Below, piece by piece: positions 49,012 to 56,710 of a stretch of 64,000 nt of DNA; the first letter of the stretch is position 1, and every line of letters begins with the position of its first letter. The DNA comes from Crystallibacter sulfonylureivorans_A (GTDB lineage Bacteria > Actinomycetota > Actinomycetes > Actinomycetales > Micrococcaceae). Both the position numbers and the translations under genes were made by a program. The DNA lies in contig NZ_JBLKRT010000016.1 in NCBI RefSeq assembly GCF_047607445.1, positions 32,637 through 96,636 on the forward strand, read 5' to 3'. The notes under the pieces are model-generated. The model was given only the letters and a program-made list of their open reading frames with translations. It did no database searches and was not told the origin of the DNA.

Positions 49012-49923
49012 ATGAGCTTCAGGCCGACGACGAAGGGCCACCTGACGCCGGGCACCGGGTCCGCTGTGACAAGGTTTGCGGCGCGAGCGGATGCAGCTGC
49101 CTTCGTGCGCCAGATCTGGATTCCGGAGTGGGATCTGCCCGTCGGGGAGCAGACGGAGCAATTCGTGCTGGGCTATCCGGCCAGCAACGTGGTGGTGGAG
49201 CCGGACGGCGTCGCGATCTACGGGCCGACCAGCCGGGCGTCCACCAGGGTGCTGGTTGGCAGTGGGTGGGCGGTTGGCGCGCTGCTGAAACCCGCCGGGG
49301 TGCGCTTGTTCGCGGAGCGGCCGGCCGAACTGCTGGACGTGGATGCCCCGATAGCGGCGGCTGGCCTGCACCGGTCGATCTGCGAAGTGATGGGAAGTTC
49401 GGGGGCGGCGGAGCATTCCGGAACCGCAGAATCCGGGCCGGCAGATTCCTGGCTCGCAGGTTCCGGGCCTGCAGCTTCCGAAGACGCCGCTTCTGCTGCT
49501 GCATACCGCGCCCGCGCTGCCGATCTGCTGCAGGACTACATCCAGTCGCTCGCAGCCGAGCGGTCCGACGGCGGGATGTCCGACGACGCCGCACTCGCCA
49601 ACCAGATGGTGGACCTGATCGACGAGGGCGATATCCGGTCAGCGCCTCAGTTGGCCCGGGCACTGCACCTGTCCGAGCGCAGCGTGCAGCGGCTGGCGTC
49701 CCGCTACGTGGGGATGTCGGCCGTGCTGATGCTGCGCCGTCGTCGCTTGCAGGACGCCGCCGAGCGCGTCCGCGCCGAACCCGCAACGGACCTCGGCGAA
49801 CTCGCTGCCGAGCTTGGTTTCTCCGATCAGGCGCATTTGACGCGGGAATTCCGCCAGGTGCTGGGGTTCACGCCGCGCCAGTACCCGGCTCCGCCGGCGG
49901 CCCAGCGCGAGAAGCAAGGTTAG
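49012..49923 (+). CDS. AraC-family transcriptional regulator with repeat-rich linker
   Basis: A 303-residue protein, start ATG 49012. The N-terminal half is a DUF6597-like sensing domain (IPEWDLPVGEQTEQFVLGYPASNVVVEPDG), then a Gly/Ala/Ser linker (about residues 130-160) made of 15-base tandem repeats, and a C-terminal AraC HTH: ALHLSERSVQRLASRYVGMSAVLMLRRRRLQDAAERVRAEPATDLGELAAELGFSDQAHLTREFRQVLGFTPRQY. Its stop overlaps the convergent VOC gene (49921-49923 against 49920-49922). It could control that gene. Confidence 0.87.
   Translation: MSFRPTTKGHLTPGTGSAVTRFAARADAAAFVRQIWIPEWDLPVGEQTEQFVLGYPASNVVVEPDGVAIYGPTSRASTRVLVGSGWAVGALLKPAGVRLFAERPAELLDVDAPIAAAGLHRSICEVMGSSGAAEHSGTAESGPADSWLAGSGPAASEDAASAAAYRARAADLLQDYIQSLAAERSDGGMSDDAALANQMVDLIDEGDIRSAPQLARALHLSERSVQRLASRYVGMSAVLMLRRRRLQDAAERVRAEPATDLGELAAELGFSDQAHLTREFRQVLGFTPRQYPAPPAAQREKQG
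49426..49485 (+). repeat. 15-base tandem repeat, four copies, inside the AraC gene
   Basis: Copies start at 49426, 49441, 49456 and 49471: GCAGAATCCGGGCCG, GCAGATTCCTGGCTC, GCAGGTTCCGGGCCT, GCAGCTTCCGAAGAC. A weaker fifth copy may precede them (49411-49425). They encode a flexible Ala/Ser/Gly linker and keep the frame. Confidence 0.75.
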
Positions 49924-50447
49924 GCTTCGCCGGACGCCATCGATTCCGCCCATTCGGCCACGCGGCGGCTGCTCTCTTCCGGTGACAGGTCCTCCACCCG
50001 CGTCATGATGGACCAGCGGACGCCGAAGGGATCGCGGATGCTGCCGTACCGGTCTCCGGATACGAAAGTGTTGACGTCCTCGCGCACGCTGGCGCCCGCA
50101 GCCACCGCACGCTCCACCGCGGCATCCACGTCCGGTACGTAGAGACCCAGCGAATAGCAGTCATCGTCCCCCTCGGGCGAGCCGACCAGATGGTAGGCCG
50201 GGTTGACCTCGCCGAGCTGCAGGCAGCCGTTGCCGAAATCCAGGGTGGCGTGGACGACGACGGGGCTGCCGTCGGGGCCCGGCATGTCGGTCCGGTCCAG
50301 CAGTTTGGCTCCGAGGACGCGGGTGTAGAAGTCGATGGCGCCCGCAGCGTCGGTGAGCGCGATGAACGGCGTCAAGGACGTCATGCCGTGCGGGACGCCG
50401 TGGTCGGTATGTTCGCCGTGGGCGGGCTGGGTGGTGTTGGTCATCAT
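49920..50447 (-). CDS. VOC-family protein (PhnB-like)
   Basis: A 175-residue glyoxalase-superfamily protein. The core starts at LTPFIALTDAAGAIDFYTRVLGAKLLDRTDMPGPDGSPVVVHATLDFGNGCLQLGEV (about residues 25-80), followed by LGLYVPDVDAAVERAVAAGASVREDVNTFVSGDRYGSIRDPFGVRWSIMTRVEDL, the PhnB-like fold with one bound-metal-type or methyltransferase-like activity unknown. A His/Asp-rich N-terminus (PAHGEHTDHGVPHG) is notable. It converges on the AraC gene with overlapping stops. Confidence 0.85.
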   Translation of the reverse strand: MMTNTTQPAHGEHTDHGVPHGMTSLTPFIALTDAAGAIDFYTRVLGAKLLDRTDMPGPDGSPVVVHATLDFGNGCLQLGEVNPAYHLVGSPEGDDDCYSLGLYVPDVDAAVERAVAAGASVREDVNTFVSGDRYGSIRDPFGVRWSIMTRVEDLSPEESSRRVAEWAESMASGEA

Positions 50448-50594
50448 GCCTCCAAGCTAGGGGCGCGGGCGGTGTCCGGTCTTGAAGATTTCCGCCAAGG
50501 CGCGGGGCGGGACTTAGCCGGGCACCGCCGTCGTTATTGAAGGGCACGGGAGCCGGCGGGGACCGCAGGTGCCCGGCTGCTGTGCTGGCATCGG

Positions 50595-51371
50595 CTAGCG
50601 TCCGGGCAGATCCTGCGCGACCAGGAAGGTGGTGCCGGTGGGGTCGGTCAGGGTGGCCATGCGGCCGAAGGGCGTGTCCTCGGCGGGTTGCACCACGCTG
50701 CCGCCCAGGGCGGTGGCCTTCTCGACAGCGGCGTCCGTGTTTTCCACGGCAAAGTAGACGCGCCAGTGGGCGGGGACGCCTTCGGGCAGCCAGGCTGTGG
50801 CGTCCATGATGCCGGCCGTGGCGTTCTCGCCCGCGCCGAGCGTGGTGTAGCGGAATTCGTCGGTGTCGCTCATGACCTCGGTGTCCCAGCCGAGAACGTC
50901 CTCGTAGAACTTCACGGTGGCAGGGTAATCACGGGTGAAGAGCTCGTGCCAGGCTGGGGCACCGGGCTCGGCGGCCAGTTGGTAGCCGGTATGGCCGGCG
51001 AACTCCCAGAGGCCCACGGCGGCACCGCCGGCATCGCCGATCATGGCCATCTTGCCCTGCTCGGGGACCTCCATTGGCGGCATGTAGACCTGGCCGCCGT
51101 TGGCTGCGGCCGCACGGGTGGCGGCGTCAATGTCCTCCACCCGCAGGTAGGTGCTCCACACGTCCGGGTAGCCGGAGTCCTGGCTCTGCATGATGCCGGC
51201 CACGGCCTGGCCGTCTTTCAGCGCCGTGGTGTAGCCGCCGTACTTCTCCTGGTCGCCGACCTCGTACGTCCAACCGAAGAGTTCGGTGTAGAACTGCTTG
51301 GCCTTCTCCGGATCGGAGGTCATCAGATCGACCCAGCAGGGTGCGCCGGGACTGAACGTGGGCTTGGGCAT
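50595..51371 (-). CDS. two-domain VOC-family protein
   Basis: A 258-residue protein; ATG 51371 has GGAGC upstream. It has two VOC modules, PCWVDLMTSDPEKAKQFYTELFGWTYEVGDQEKYGGYTTALKDGQAVAGIM (residues about 10-60) and APAWHELFTRDYPATVKFYEDVLGWDTEVMSDTDEFRYTTLG (about 135-175), giving a tandem glyoxalase-like fold, as in bacterial glyoxalase/CcmA-like proteins of 260 residues. The function is unknown; detoxification of a reactive carbonyl is a plausible guess. It stands alone on the minus strand, 148 bases from the neighbouring VOC gene. Confidence 0.85.
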   Translation of the reverse strand: MPKPTFSPGAPCWVDLMTSDPEKAKQFYTELFGWTYEVGDQEKYGGYTTALKDGQAVAGIMQSQDSGYPDVWSTYLRVEDIDAATRAAAANGGQVYMPPMEVPEQGKMAMIGDAGGAAVGLWEFAGHTGYQLAAEPGAPAWHELFTRDYPATVKFYEDVLGWDTEVMSDTDEFRYTTLGAGENATAGIMDATAWLPEGVPAHWRVYFAVENTDAAVEKATALGGSVVQPAEDTPFGRMATLTDPTGTTFLVAQDLPGR

Positions 51372-51553
51372 GGCGTGCTCCTGTTCAACGGAAGGGTGGT
51401 GGAGACATGCGCGAGCATACTCGGGGCCCACTCAGGCGGCAACGGAAAAATCCGGTGGCTTGGTGCGCGCACTGAGGCTTCCGGGGCGGCAACCGGTAAT
51501 TCCACCGGTAATGCGTGACTTCTGGGCTAGTCGCGCCTTCTTTTATCCATGCC

Positions 51554-52144
51554 TCAAGGTTCACGCTCTTGACGGGCGAGGAAGCGCTCCACCCTCCGGT
51601 CCGGTAGCAGCCACAGGGCCGCCACCACCGTGTAGGCCGCGATGCTGACCAGCGGCTGCAGCAACGCCACCGCGATGCCGAAAACGTAGATGGGCGGTGA
51701 AATTTTCGCCTTCCAGTCCCGGCCCAGCGCCTGGGCCAGCGCCCCGTCGCGACCTTGCTGGCGGATGAGGCAGGTTTCCAGGATGTAGTACGCGATGGCG
51801 GCCAACAGCAGATTCAATCCGTAGACCAGAACCGGGATGGAAACAAAGCTCATCTCATCCATCCATCGGGTGGTAAACGGGAACAGGGACAGCCAGAAAA
51901 GCAGGTGCAGGTTGGCCCAGAGGATGGTGCCGTTGATTTTCCCGGCCAGGTGGAGCATGTGGTGATGGTTGTTCCAGTAAATACCCACGTAGACGAAGCT
52001 CAGCAGGTAGCTGAAGAACGCGGGGGCTTGCTCAAACAAGGCCTGCCAGGTGGGTTCTTCGGGCACGTGGAGTTCCAGCACCATGATGGTGATGATGATG
52101 GCCAGCACTCCGTCGCTGAATGCTTCGAGCCTGTTCTTGTTCAT
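51554..52144 (-). CDS. TMEM175-family K+ channel protein
   Basis: A 196-residue membrane protein; ATG 52144 (MNKNRLEAFSDGVLAIIITIMVLEL) starts with the canonical R-x-x-x-F-S-D of TMEM175 channels. Six helices are expected: after the first come the second near residue 36 (FSYLLSFVYVGIYWNNHHHML), then helices around 75, 95, 150 and 168. It forms dimeric potassium-permeable channels in bacteria. The upstream region (52145-52330) is shared divergently with the galB operon. A second paralogue is at 37818. Confidence 0.88.
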   Translation of the reverse strand: MNKNRLEAFSDGVLAIIITIMVLELHVPEEPTWQALFEQAPAFFSYLLSFVYVGIYWNNHHHMLHLAGKINGTILWANLHLLFWLSLFPFTTRWMDEMSFVSIPVLVYGLNLLLAAIAYYILETCLIRQQGRDGALAQALGRDWKAKISPPIYVFGIAVALLQPLVSIAAYTVVAALWLLPDRRVERFLARQEREP

Positions 52145-52261
52145 GGCGGAACTTCCATGCACGAAATCATCGTCCTGCCATTCGCGGTTGGGAAGTGCCA
52201 GGTGACCGGAAGGCCAGCAGGGGCGATCGGCCAGCATGCCGGGGAGTGCAATTTGGAACCA

Positions 52262-52277
52262 AGATTGTTGACAATCT
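52262..52277. promoter_or_regulatory. FCD-GntR-type operator AGATTGT-TG-ACAATCT overlapping a -35 TTGACA
   Basis: Perfect 7-base arms with a 2-base spacer, 54 bases upstream of galB. It contains a consensus -35 TTGACA at 52268-52273; no clear -10 is seen about 17 bases on. The symmetry and position fit repression by the operon's own FCD-GntR protein (55922-56608), and a related ATTG-N3-ACAA element lies before that gene. Confidence 0.65.
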
Positions 52278-52330
52278 CGAGGTTCCGGTGATTGACTTCA
52301 CACGGAACAGACCGAGTGCAAGGAGAATCC

Positions 52331-53065
52331 GTGAACAACACCGAACCGGCGCTGTTGGTGGTCAGCGCCCATGCCGGCGACTTCGTCTGGCGGGCAGGCG
52401 GAGCGATTGCTGCCGCGGCGCAGCGGGGCGAGCGCGCCGTCGTCGTGTGCCTGTCCTATGGGGAACGCGGCGAGTCCGCCAAGGCCTGGCGCGAAGGCAA
52501 GGGCCTGGAGGAGATCAAGGCGATCCGCCGCGAGGAGGCGGAAAATGCCGCCGCAGCGCTGGGCGCGGAGGTCCGGTTCCTGGACGCCGGCGACTACCCG
52601 CTGGTGCCTACCCGCGAACTGGTGGACCAGCTGGTCCAGATCTACCGCGAGGTCAAGCCCACCGTAGTACTGACCCATCCGCTGGTGGACCCCTACAACG
52701 GCGACCACCCGGCCGCCGCGCGGATGGCGTTGGACGCGCGCGTGCTGGCGCAGGCCATCGGCTACGACGCGCCGGGCGATCCGCTGGGCGCGCCGCCGGT
52801 GTTCTTCTTCGAACCCCACCAGCCCGAACAGTGCGACTTCAAGCCGAACGTGCTGCTGGACATCACCGAGGCCTTCGCCGCCAAACGCAAGGCGATGGAG
52901 TGCCTCGGAGCGCAGCAGCACATGTGGGACTACTACACGGACCTCGCCGTCCGCCGCGGTGTGCAGGTCAAGCGCAACGCCGGCCCCAACCTCGGCTTCA
53001 CCACGGACACCAAGGGCGAGGCCTACATGCGCTACTACCCGCAAGTGACCGACACGCTGGCATGA
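52331..53065 (+). CDS. galB: 4-oxalomesaconate hydratase (PIG-L/GalB type)
   Basis: A 244-residue zinc-dependent LmbE-fold hydratase; GTG start with AAGGAG seven bases upstream. Its metal segment SAHAGDFVWRAGGAIA (His14, Asp17) replaces the usual AHPDDE of deacetylases, and VLTHPLVDPYNGDHPAAARMALDA and PPVFFFEPHQPEQCDFKPNVLLDITEAF match the Pseudomonas putida GalB sequence as remembered. It hydrates 4-oxalomesaconate (in the gallate 4,5-cleavage pathway) to 4-carboxy-4-hydroxy-2-oxoadipate. First gene of the block; its stop overlaps the galC start by four bases (53062-53065). Confidence 0.9.
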   Translation: MNNTEPALLVVSAHAGDFVWRAGGAIAAAAQRGERAVVVCLSYGERGESAKAWREGKGLEEIKAIRREEAENAAAALGAEVRFLDAGDYPLVPTRELVDQLVQIYREVKPTVVLTHPLVDPYNGDHPAAARMALDARVLAQAIGYDAPGDPLGAPPVFFFEPHQPEQCDFKPNVLLDITEAFAAKRKAMECLGAQQHMWDYYTDLAVRRGVQVKRNAGPNLGFTTDTKGEAYMRYYPQVTDTLA

Positions 53066-53757
53066 AAAACGTCATCGTCACCAACCCGCCGCGGGCCGAG
53101 CTGGCCGACGTCGACGCGCTCGCCGGCTTCGGCGTGGCCACGGTGCATGAGGCGATGGGCCGCACCGGGCTGGCCGGCCCGCAGTTCCGGCCGATCCAGT
53201 CCGGTGCCCGCGTGGCCGGCACCGCCGTCACCGTGCTGTGCTGGCCGGGCGACAACCTGATGATCCACGCGGCCATCGAACAGTGCCGGCCCGGCGACAT
53301 CCTGGTGGTCACCACCACCTCCGAGTGCACCGACGGGCTGTTCGGCGAACTGTTCGCCACCGCGCTGCAGTACTGCGGCGTGCGCGGCGTGGTCACCAGC
53401 ACCGGCATCCGCGACGTCGCCGAACTGCAGGCGATGGGCTTCCCGGCCTGGTCCGCGGCCGTGCATGCGCAGGGCACGGTGAAGGCCAGCGCCGGCGCGG
53501 TCAACGTGCCCATCACGCTGGGCCGGATTACGGTGCGGCCCGGCGACGTGGTGCTGGCCGACGACGACGGCGTGGTCTGTGTGCCGCGGCTGGACGTCCC
53601 GGCCGCGATCGAGGCGTCGAAGGCACGGGAAGCCAAGGAAGCCAAGACCCGCTCGGTGTTCCAGGAGGGCACGCTGGGCCTGGACTACTACGGGCTGCGG
53701 CCGCTGCTGGAGAAACTCGGCGTGCAATATGTGGCGGCCGAGGACTATGACGGCTGA
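53062..53757 (+). CDS. galC: 4-carboxy-4-hydroxy-2-oxoadipate aldolase (LigK/GalC)
   Basis: A 231-residue RraA-fold class II aldolase. The signature is GELFATALQYCGVRGVVTSTGIRDVAEL, with Arg117 and Asp118 binding metal and substrate, preceded by WPGDNLMIHAAIEQCRPGDILVV. It splits CHA into pyruvate and oxaloacetate, the end of the protocatechuate-4,5/gallate pathway. Start ATG is on the ATGA overlap with galB; it overlaps galD by 11 bases downstream. The pairing with GalB and GalD makes the substrate assignment much firmer than the RraA fold alone, which also occurs in RNase E inhibitors. Confidence 0.9.
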   Translation: MKNVIVTNPPRAELADVDALAGFGVATVHEAMGRTGLAGPQFRPIQSGARVAGTAVTVLCWPGDNLMIHAAIEQCRPGDILVVTTTSECTDGLFGELFATALQYCGVRGVVTSTGIRDVAELQAMGFPAWSAAVHAQGTVKASAGAVNVPITLGRITVRPGDVVLADDDGVVCVPRLDVPAAIEASKAREAKEAKTRSVFQEGTLGLDYYGLRPLLEKLGVQYVAAEDYDG

Positions 53758-54898
53758 CCCCGACGGCGCTGCCCGGCCCCTGGACACGGGCCCGGCCTCC
53801 GGCCCCGCGCACTACGACGACGGCGTGCGCTGCCTGCTGATGCGCGGCGGCACCTCCAAGGGCGCCTACTTCCTGGCCGAGGACCTGCCAGCCGATCCGG
53901 CCGAGCGGGACGACCTGCTGCTGCGGATCATGGGCAGCCCGGACACCCGGCAGATCGACGGTATCGGCGGGGCACACCCGCTGACCAGCAAGGTGGCGGT
54001 CGTCTCGCGCTCGGCCGACGGCACCACCGACGTGGACTACCTGTTCCTGCAGGTGGCCGTGGACGAGGCCGTCGTCTCGGACAGCCAGAACTGCGGCAAC
54101 ATCCTCGCCGGCATTGGGCCGTTCGCCGTCGAACGTGGCCTGGTTCCGGCGCAGGAAAGCACGACGTCGGTGCGCATCCGAATGGTGAATTCGGACAGCA
54201 TTGCCACGGCTACCTTCGCGACGTCCGGCGGCCGTGTGGACTACCGCGGCCACGCTGCCATCGACGGCGTGCCCGGCACGGCAGCGCCCATCACGCTGGA
54301 CTTCGCCGACACCGCCGGCTCCTTGACCGGAGCCCTGCTGCCCACCGGCAACACCAAGGATGTGGTGGACGGCGTGGAGGTCACCTGCGTGGACAACGGC
54401 ATGCCGTCCGTCCTGATGCGGGCTGCCGATCTCGGAGTCAGCGGCTACGAAGAGCCCGCTGAACTGGAAGCCAACGCGGAGCTGGCGGCCCGGCTGGCCC
54501 GGATCCGGCTGGAAGTGGCGCAACTGATGGGCATGGGCGACGTCGCCGGCAAGACCGTGCCCAAACTGGTGCTGCTCGCCGCGCCGCGCAACGGCGGCGC
54601 GGTGACCACCCGCAGCTTCCTGCCGGTGCGCTGCCACTCCTCCATCGGCGTGCTCGGCGGTACCACCGTGGCGGCCGGCATCCAACTGCCGGACGCCGTC
54701 GGGCACGAATTCACGCAGCTGCCCGCGGACGACGAGCCGCTGCGGCTGGAACATCCCACCGGCTACCTCGACGTGGGCGCCGCCCTGGAACAGGGGCCAT
54801 CCGGCCTCACCACCACATCCTCCACGGTGCTGCGGACAGCCCGGAAGCTGTTCGACGGCACCGTTTTCCCCCGCGAACAAACACCAGCCACCACCTAA
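53747..54898 (+). CDS. galD: 4-oxalomesaconate tautomerase (PrpF family, GalD)
   Basis: A 383-residue PrpF/DUF453-type isomerase. Text VRCLLMRGGTSKGAYFLAEDLPADPAERDDLLLRIMGSPDTRQIDGIGGAHPLTSKVAVVS and later QNCGNILAGIGPFAVERGL carries the conserved Cys of the family. GalD converts the keto form of 4-oxalomesaconate to its enol form, or the reverse, before hydration by GalB. A Pro/Gly-rich N-terminal extension of about 25 residues is unusual. The start (53747) lies within the last codons of galC, so the three genes are translationally linked. Confidence 0.88.
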   Translation: MTADPDGAARPLDTGPASGPAHYDDGVRCLLMRGGTSKGAYFLAEDLPADPAERDDLLLRIMGSPDTRQIDGIGGAHPLTSKVAVVSRSADGTTDVDYLFLQVAVDEAVVSDSQNCGNILAGIGPFAVERGLVPAQESTTSVRIRMVNSDSIATATFATSGGRVDYRGHAAIDGVPGTAAPITLDFADTAGSLTGALLPTGNTKDVVDGVEVTCVDNGMPSVLMRAADLGVSGYEEPAELEANAELAARLARIRLEVAQLMGMGDVAGKTVPKLVLLAAPRNGGAVTTRSFLPVRCHSSIGVLGGTTVAAGIQLPDAVGHEFTQLPADDEPLRLEHPTGYLDVGAALEQGPSGLTTTSSTVLRTARKLFDGTVFPREQTPATT

Positions 54899-54907
54899 AG
54901 GATGAGC

Positions 54908-55870
54908 ATGACACCCCATCACCGCGATATCGCCCATCTCGGCAACATCGAGCTCTTCACGGACAAATTCGAGGAGAGTTACTGGTTCTTCAACGACCTG
55001 CTGGCCATGCGGGAAGTCGGCCGCGCCGGCGATTCGGTCTTCCTCCGCACCTGGGACGACTACGAGAACTGGAGCATCAAGCTGACCCCGCGGGCGGCCT
55101 CCGGCGTCGGACTGGTCGCGCACCGGGCCGCGTCACCCGAGGCGCTGGAACGGCTGGTCGCCTCGATCCAGGCAGCCGGACTGGGCGGAAGCTGGCAGGA
55201 CGGCGAATTCGGCGTCGGCCCGTCGTTCCACTTCACGGACCCGGATGGGCACCCGATGTCCGTCTACTACGAAACCGAGTGGTACCAGGCCTCGGACGAC
55301 AAGCCGGCGCTGAAGAACCAGGCCTCCCGCTTCCCGGGCCACGGCGTCAACGCCCGCCGGCTGGACCACATCAACTACCTGGCCGCCAATGTGGAGGAGA
55401 ACGCCAAGTTCTCCGCAGAGGTGCTGGGACTGAAGGACAGCGAACTCATCCGGCTGGACAACGGCCGCACCGCGGCCCACTGGTTCCGGTTCGGCCAGAA
55501 GTCCTACGACCTGGTCTACTCCGCTGACAACCTGGGCGCCTCCGGGCGGCTGCACCACATCGCCTTCGCGCCGGATACCCGGGAAGACATCCTCAAGGCC
55601 GCGGACATCTTCCTGGAGAACGGCATCCACATCGAGTCCGGTCCGCACAAGCACACCATCAACCAGACGTTCTTCCTGTACGTGTACGAGCCGGGCGGCA
55701 ACCGCATCGAGTTCGCCAACGCCGGCGCGCGGCTGCTGCTGGCACCGGATTGGCAGCCGGTGGTGTGGAGCGAGACGGAACGCAAGAAGGGCCAGGCCTG
55801 GGGCATGCAGACGATCTCCACCTTCCACACCCATGGCACGCCGCCGATCGACGTGCCGGACGAGCACTGA
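54908..55870 (+). CDS. VOC-type (type I) extradiol ring-cleavage dioxygenase
   Basis: A 320-residue protein; ATG 54908 follows AAAGG by a normal spacing, while ATG 54902 is too close. Two VOC domains: the second carries the iron triad, His154 in RLDHINYLAANVEENAKF, His216/His217 in RLHHIAFAP, and Glu268 in YVYEPGGNRIEFAN, with the extradiol signature's H-x7-L-Y-x2-E-P-x-G-x3-E around residues 249-268. Related enzymes cleave catechol, 2,3-dihydroxybiphenyl or protocatechuate next to the hydroxyls. Sitting directly behind galBCD, it is the only dioxygenase candidate to open gallate or 3-O-methylgallate here. The usual LigB-type gallate dioxygenase is absent. Confidence 0.85.
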   Translation: MTPHHRDIAHLGNIELFTDKFEESYWFFNDLLAMREVGRAGDSVFLRTWDDYENWSIKLTPRAASGVGLVAHRAASPEALERLVASIQAAGLGGSWQDGEFGVGPSFHFTDPDGHPMSVYYETEWYQASDDKPALKNQASRFPGHGVNARRLDHINYLAANVEENAKFSAEVLGLKDSELIRLDNGRTAAHWFRFGQKSYDLVYSADNLGASGRLHHIAFAPDTREDILKAADIFLENGIHIESGPHKHTINQTFFLYVYEPGGNRIEFANAGARLLLAPDWQPVVWSETERKKGQAWGMQTISTFHTHGTPPIDVPDEH

Positions 55871-55888
55871 GACCGGGTGGGCTAGGTT

Positions 55889-55900
55889 ATTGCCAACAAC
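55889..55900 (+). promoter_or_regulatory. partial operator ATTG-N3-ACAA upstream of the GntR gene
   Basis: ATTGCCAACAAC matches the central part of the site before galB (ATTGTTGACAAT) at ATTG-N3-ACAA, 22 bases before the regulator start, suggesting weak autoregulation. Confidence 0.4.
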
Positions 55901-55921
55901 TTTGTCAGCACACAAACCAGC

Positions 55922-56608
55922 ATGGAGCAGCCTCCCGTGAGCACCACCCCCACCGCCGTCCCGAAGTCCACCGACTCGGCCGCCGTCGTCGCCGGACTGA
56001 AGAAGGCAATCGACCGGGGCGAACTGGTGCCCAACCAGCGGCTGGTGGAAGCGGACATCTGCGCCGAGTTCAACGCCAGCCGGGCCACGGTCCGGGCCGC
56101 GCTGGCGGAACTGACGCTGGAGGGGTTGGTGGAGCGGATCCAGAACCGGGGCGCCCGGGTGCGGGCGGTCTCGGTGGAGGAAGCGGTGGAGATCACCGAA
56201 GTCCGCGCCGCGCTGGAGGCCATCTGCGCCGCGAAGGCAGCGGAGCACGTCACCGACGAGGATGTGCAGGAACTGCAGGCCCTCGGCCGGACCATGAGCC
56301 AGGCCGTGGAAACCGGTGACCTGCTGAAGTACTCGGACTGCAATAAGACCCTGCACCGCCGGGTCATTGAGCTGGGCGGGCACAACACTGCGGCGGCCCT
56401 GATCGCGCGGCTGCGCGGCCAGAGCGTCCGGTTCCAGTTCCGGCTGGCCATGCAGCCGGGGCGGCCGTCCGTCTCGCTGCCCGAGCACTTGGAGATTGTG
56501 GACGCCGTCTGCGCCAAGGACCCGGAACGGGCCGCAGCCGCCATGGAGAAGCACCTGAAGAGCGTTGCCACTGCCATCATGCGGGCAGCCGAGGAGCCCG
56601 GCGGCTGA
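55922..56608 (+). CDS. GntR-family regulator, FadR/FCD subfamily
   Basis: A 228-residue regulator. The winged helix is LKKAIDRGELVPNQRLVEADICAEFNASRATVRAALAELTLEGLVERIQNRGARV (about residues 23-78), then the all-helical FCD domain with EITEVRAALEAICAAKAAEHVTDEDVQELQALGRTM. FCD regulators usually bind carboxylic acids, and several repress aromatic catabolism. It lies inside the block, between the dioxygenase and the ligM-like gene, with putative binding sites before galB and itself, so vanillate, syringate or gallate-type effectors are plausible. A GTG at 55937 is an alternative start. Confidence 0.9.
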   Translation: MEQPPVSTTPTAVPKSTDSAAVVAGLKKAIDRGELVPNQRLVEADICAEFNASRATVRAALAELTLEGLVERIQNRGARVRAVSVEEAVEITEVRAALEAICAAKAAEHVTDEDVQELQALGRTMSQAVETGDLLKYSDCNKTLHRRVIELGGHNTAAALIARLRGQSVRFQFRLAMQPGRPSVSLPEHLEIVDAVCAKDPERAAAAMEKHLKSVATAIMRAAEEPGG

Positions 56609-56710
56609 CGCACGCCGGTTCCCCAGCCACCCGCTATCGATCAGCATGCCCCGGCGACCGGGAGCATGGGACAAGATACGCCGGCCCCGGCTGGCGGGGA
56701 TAGGGGAATC

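Noticed and set aside
52331..54898. A protocatechuate 4,5-cleavage (Lig) pathway
   Set aside because: LigA/LigB, LigC and LigI are missing, whereas the tautomerase typical of the gallate route is present, so oxalomesaconate is the entry point.
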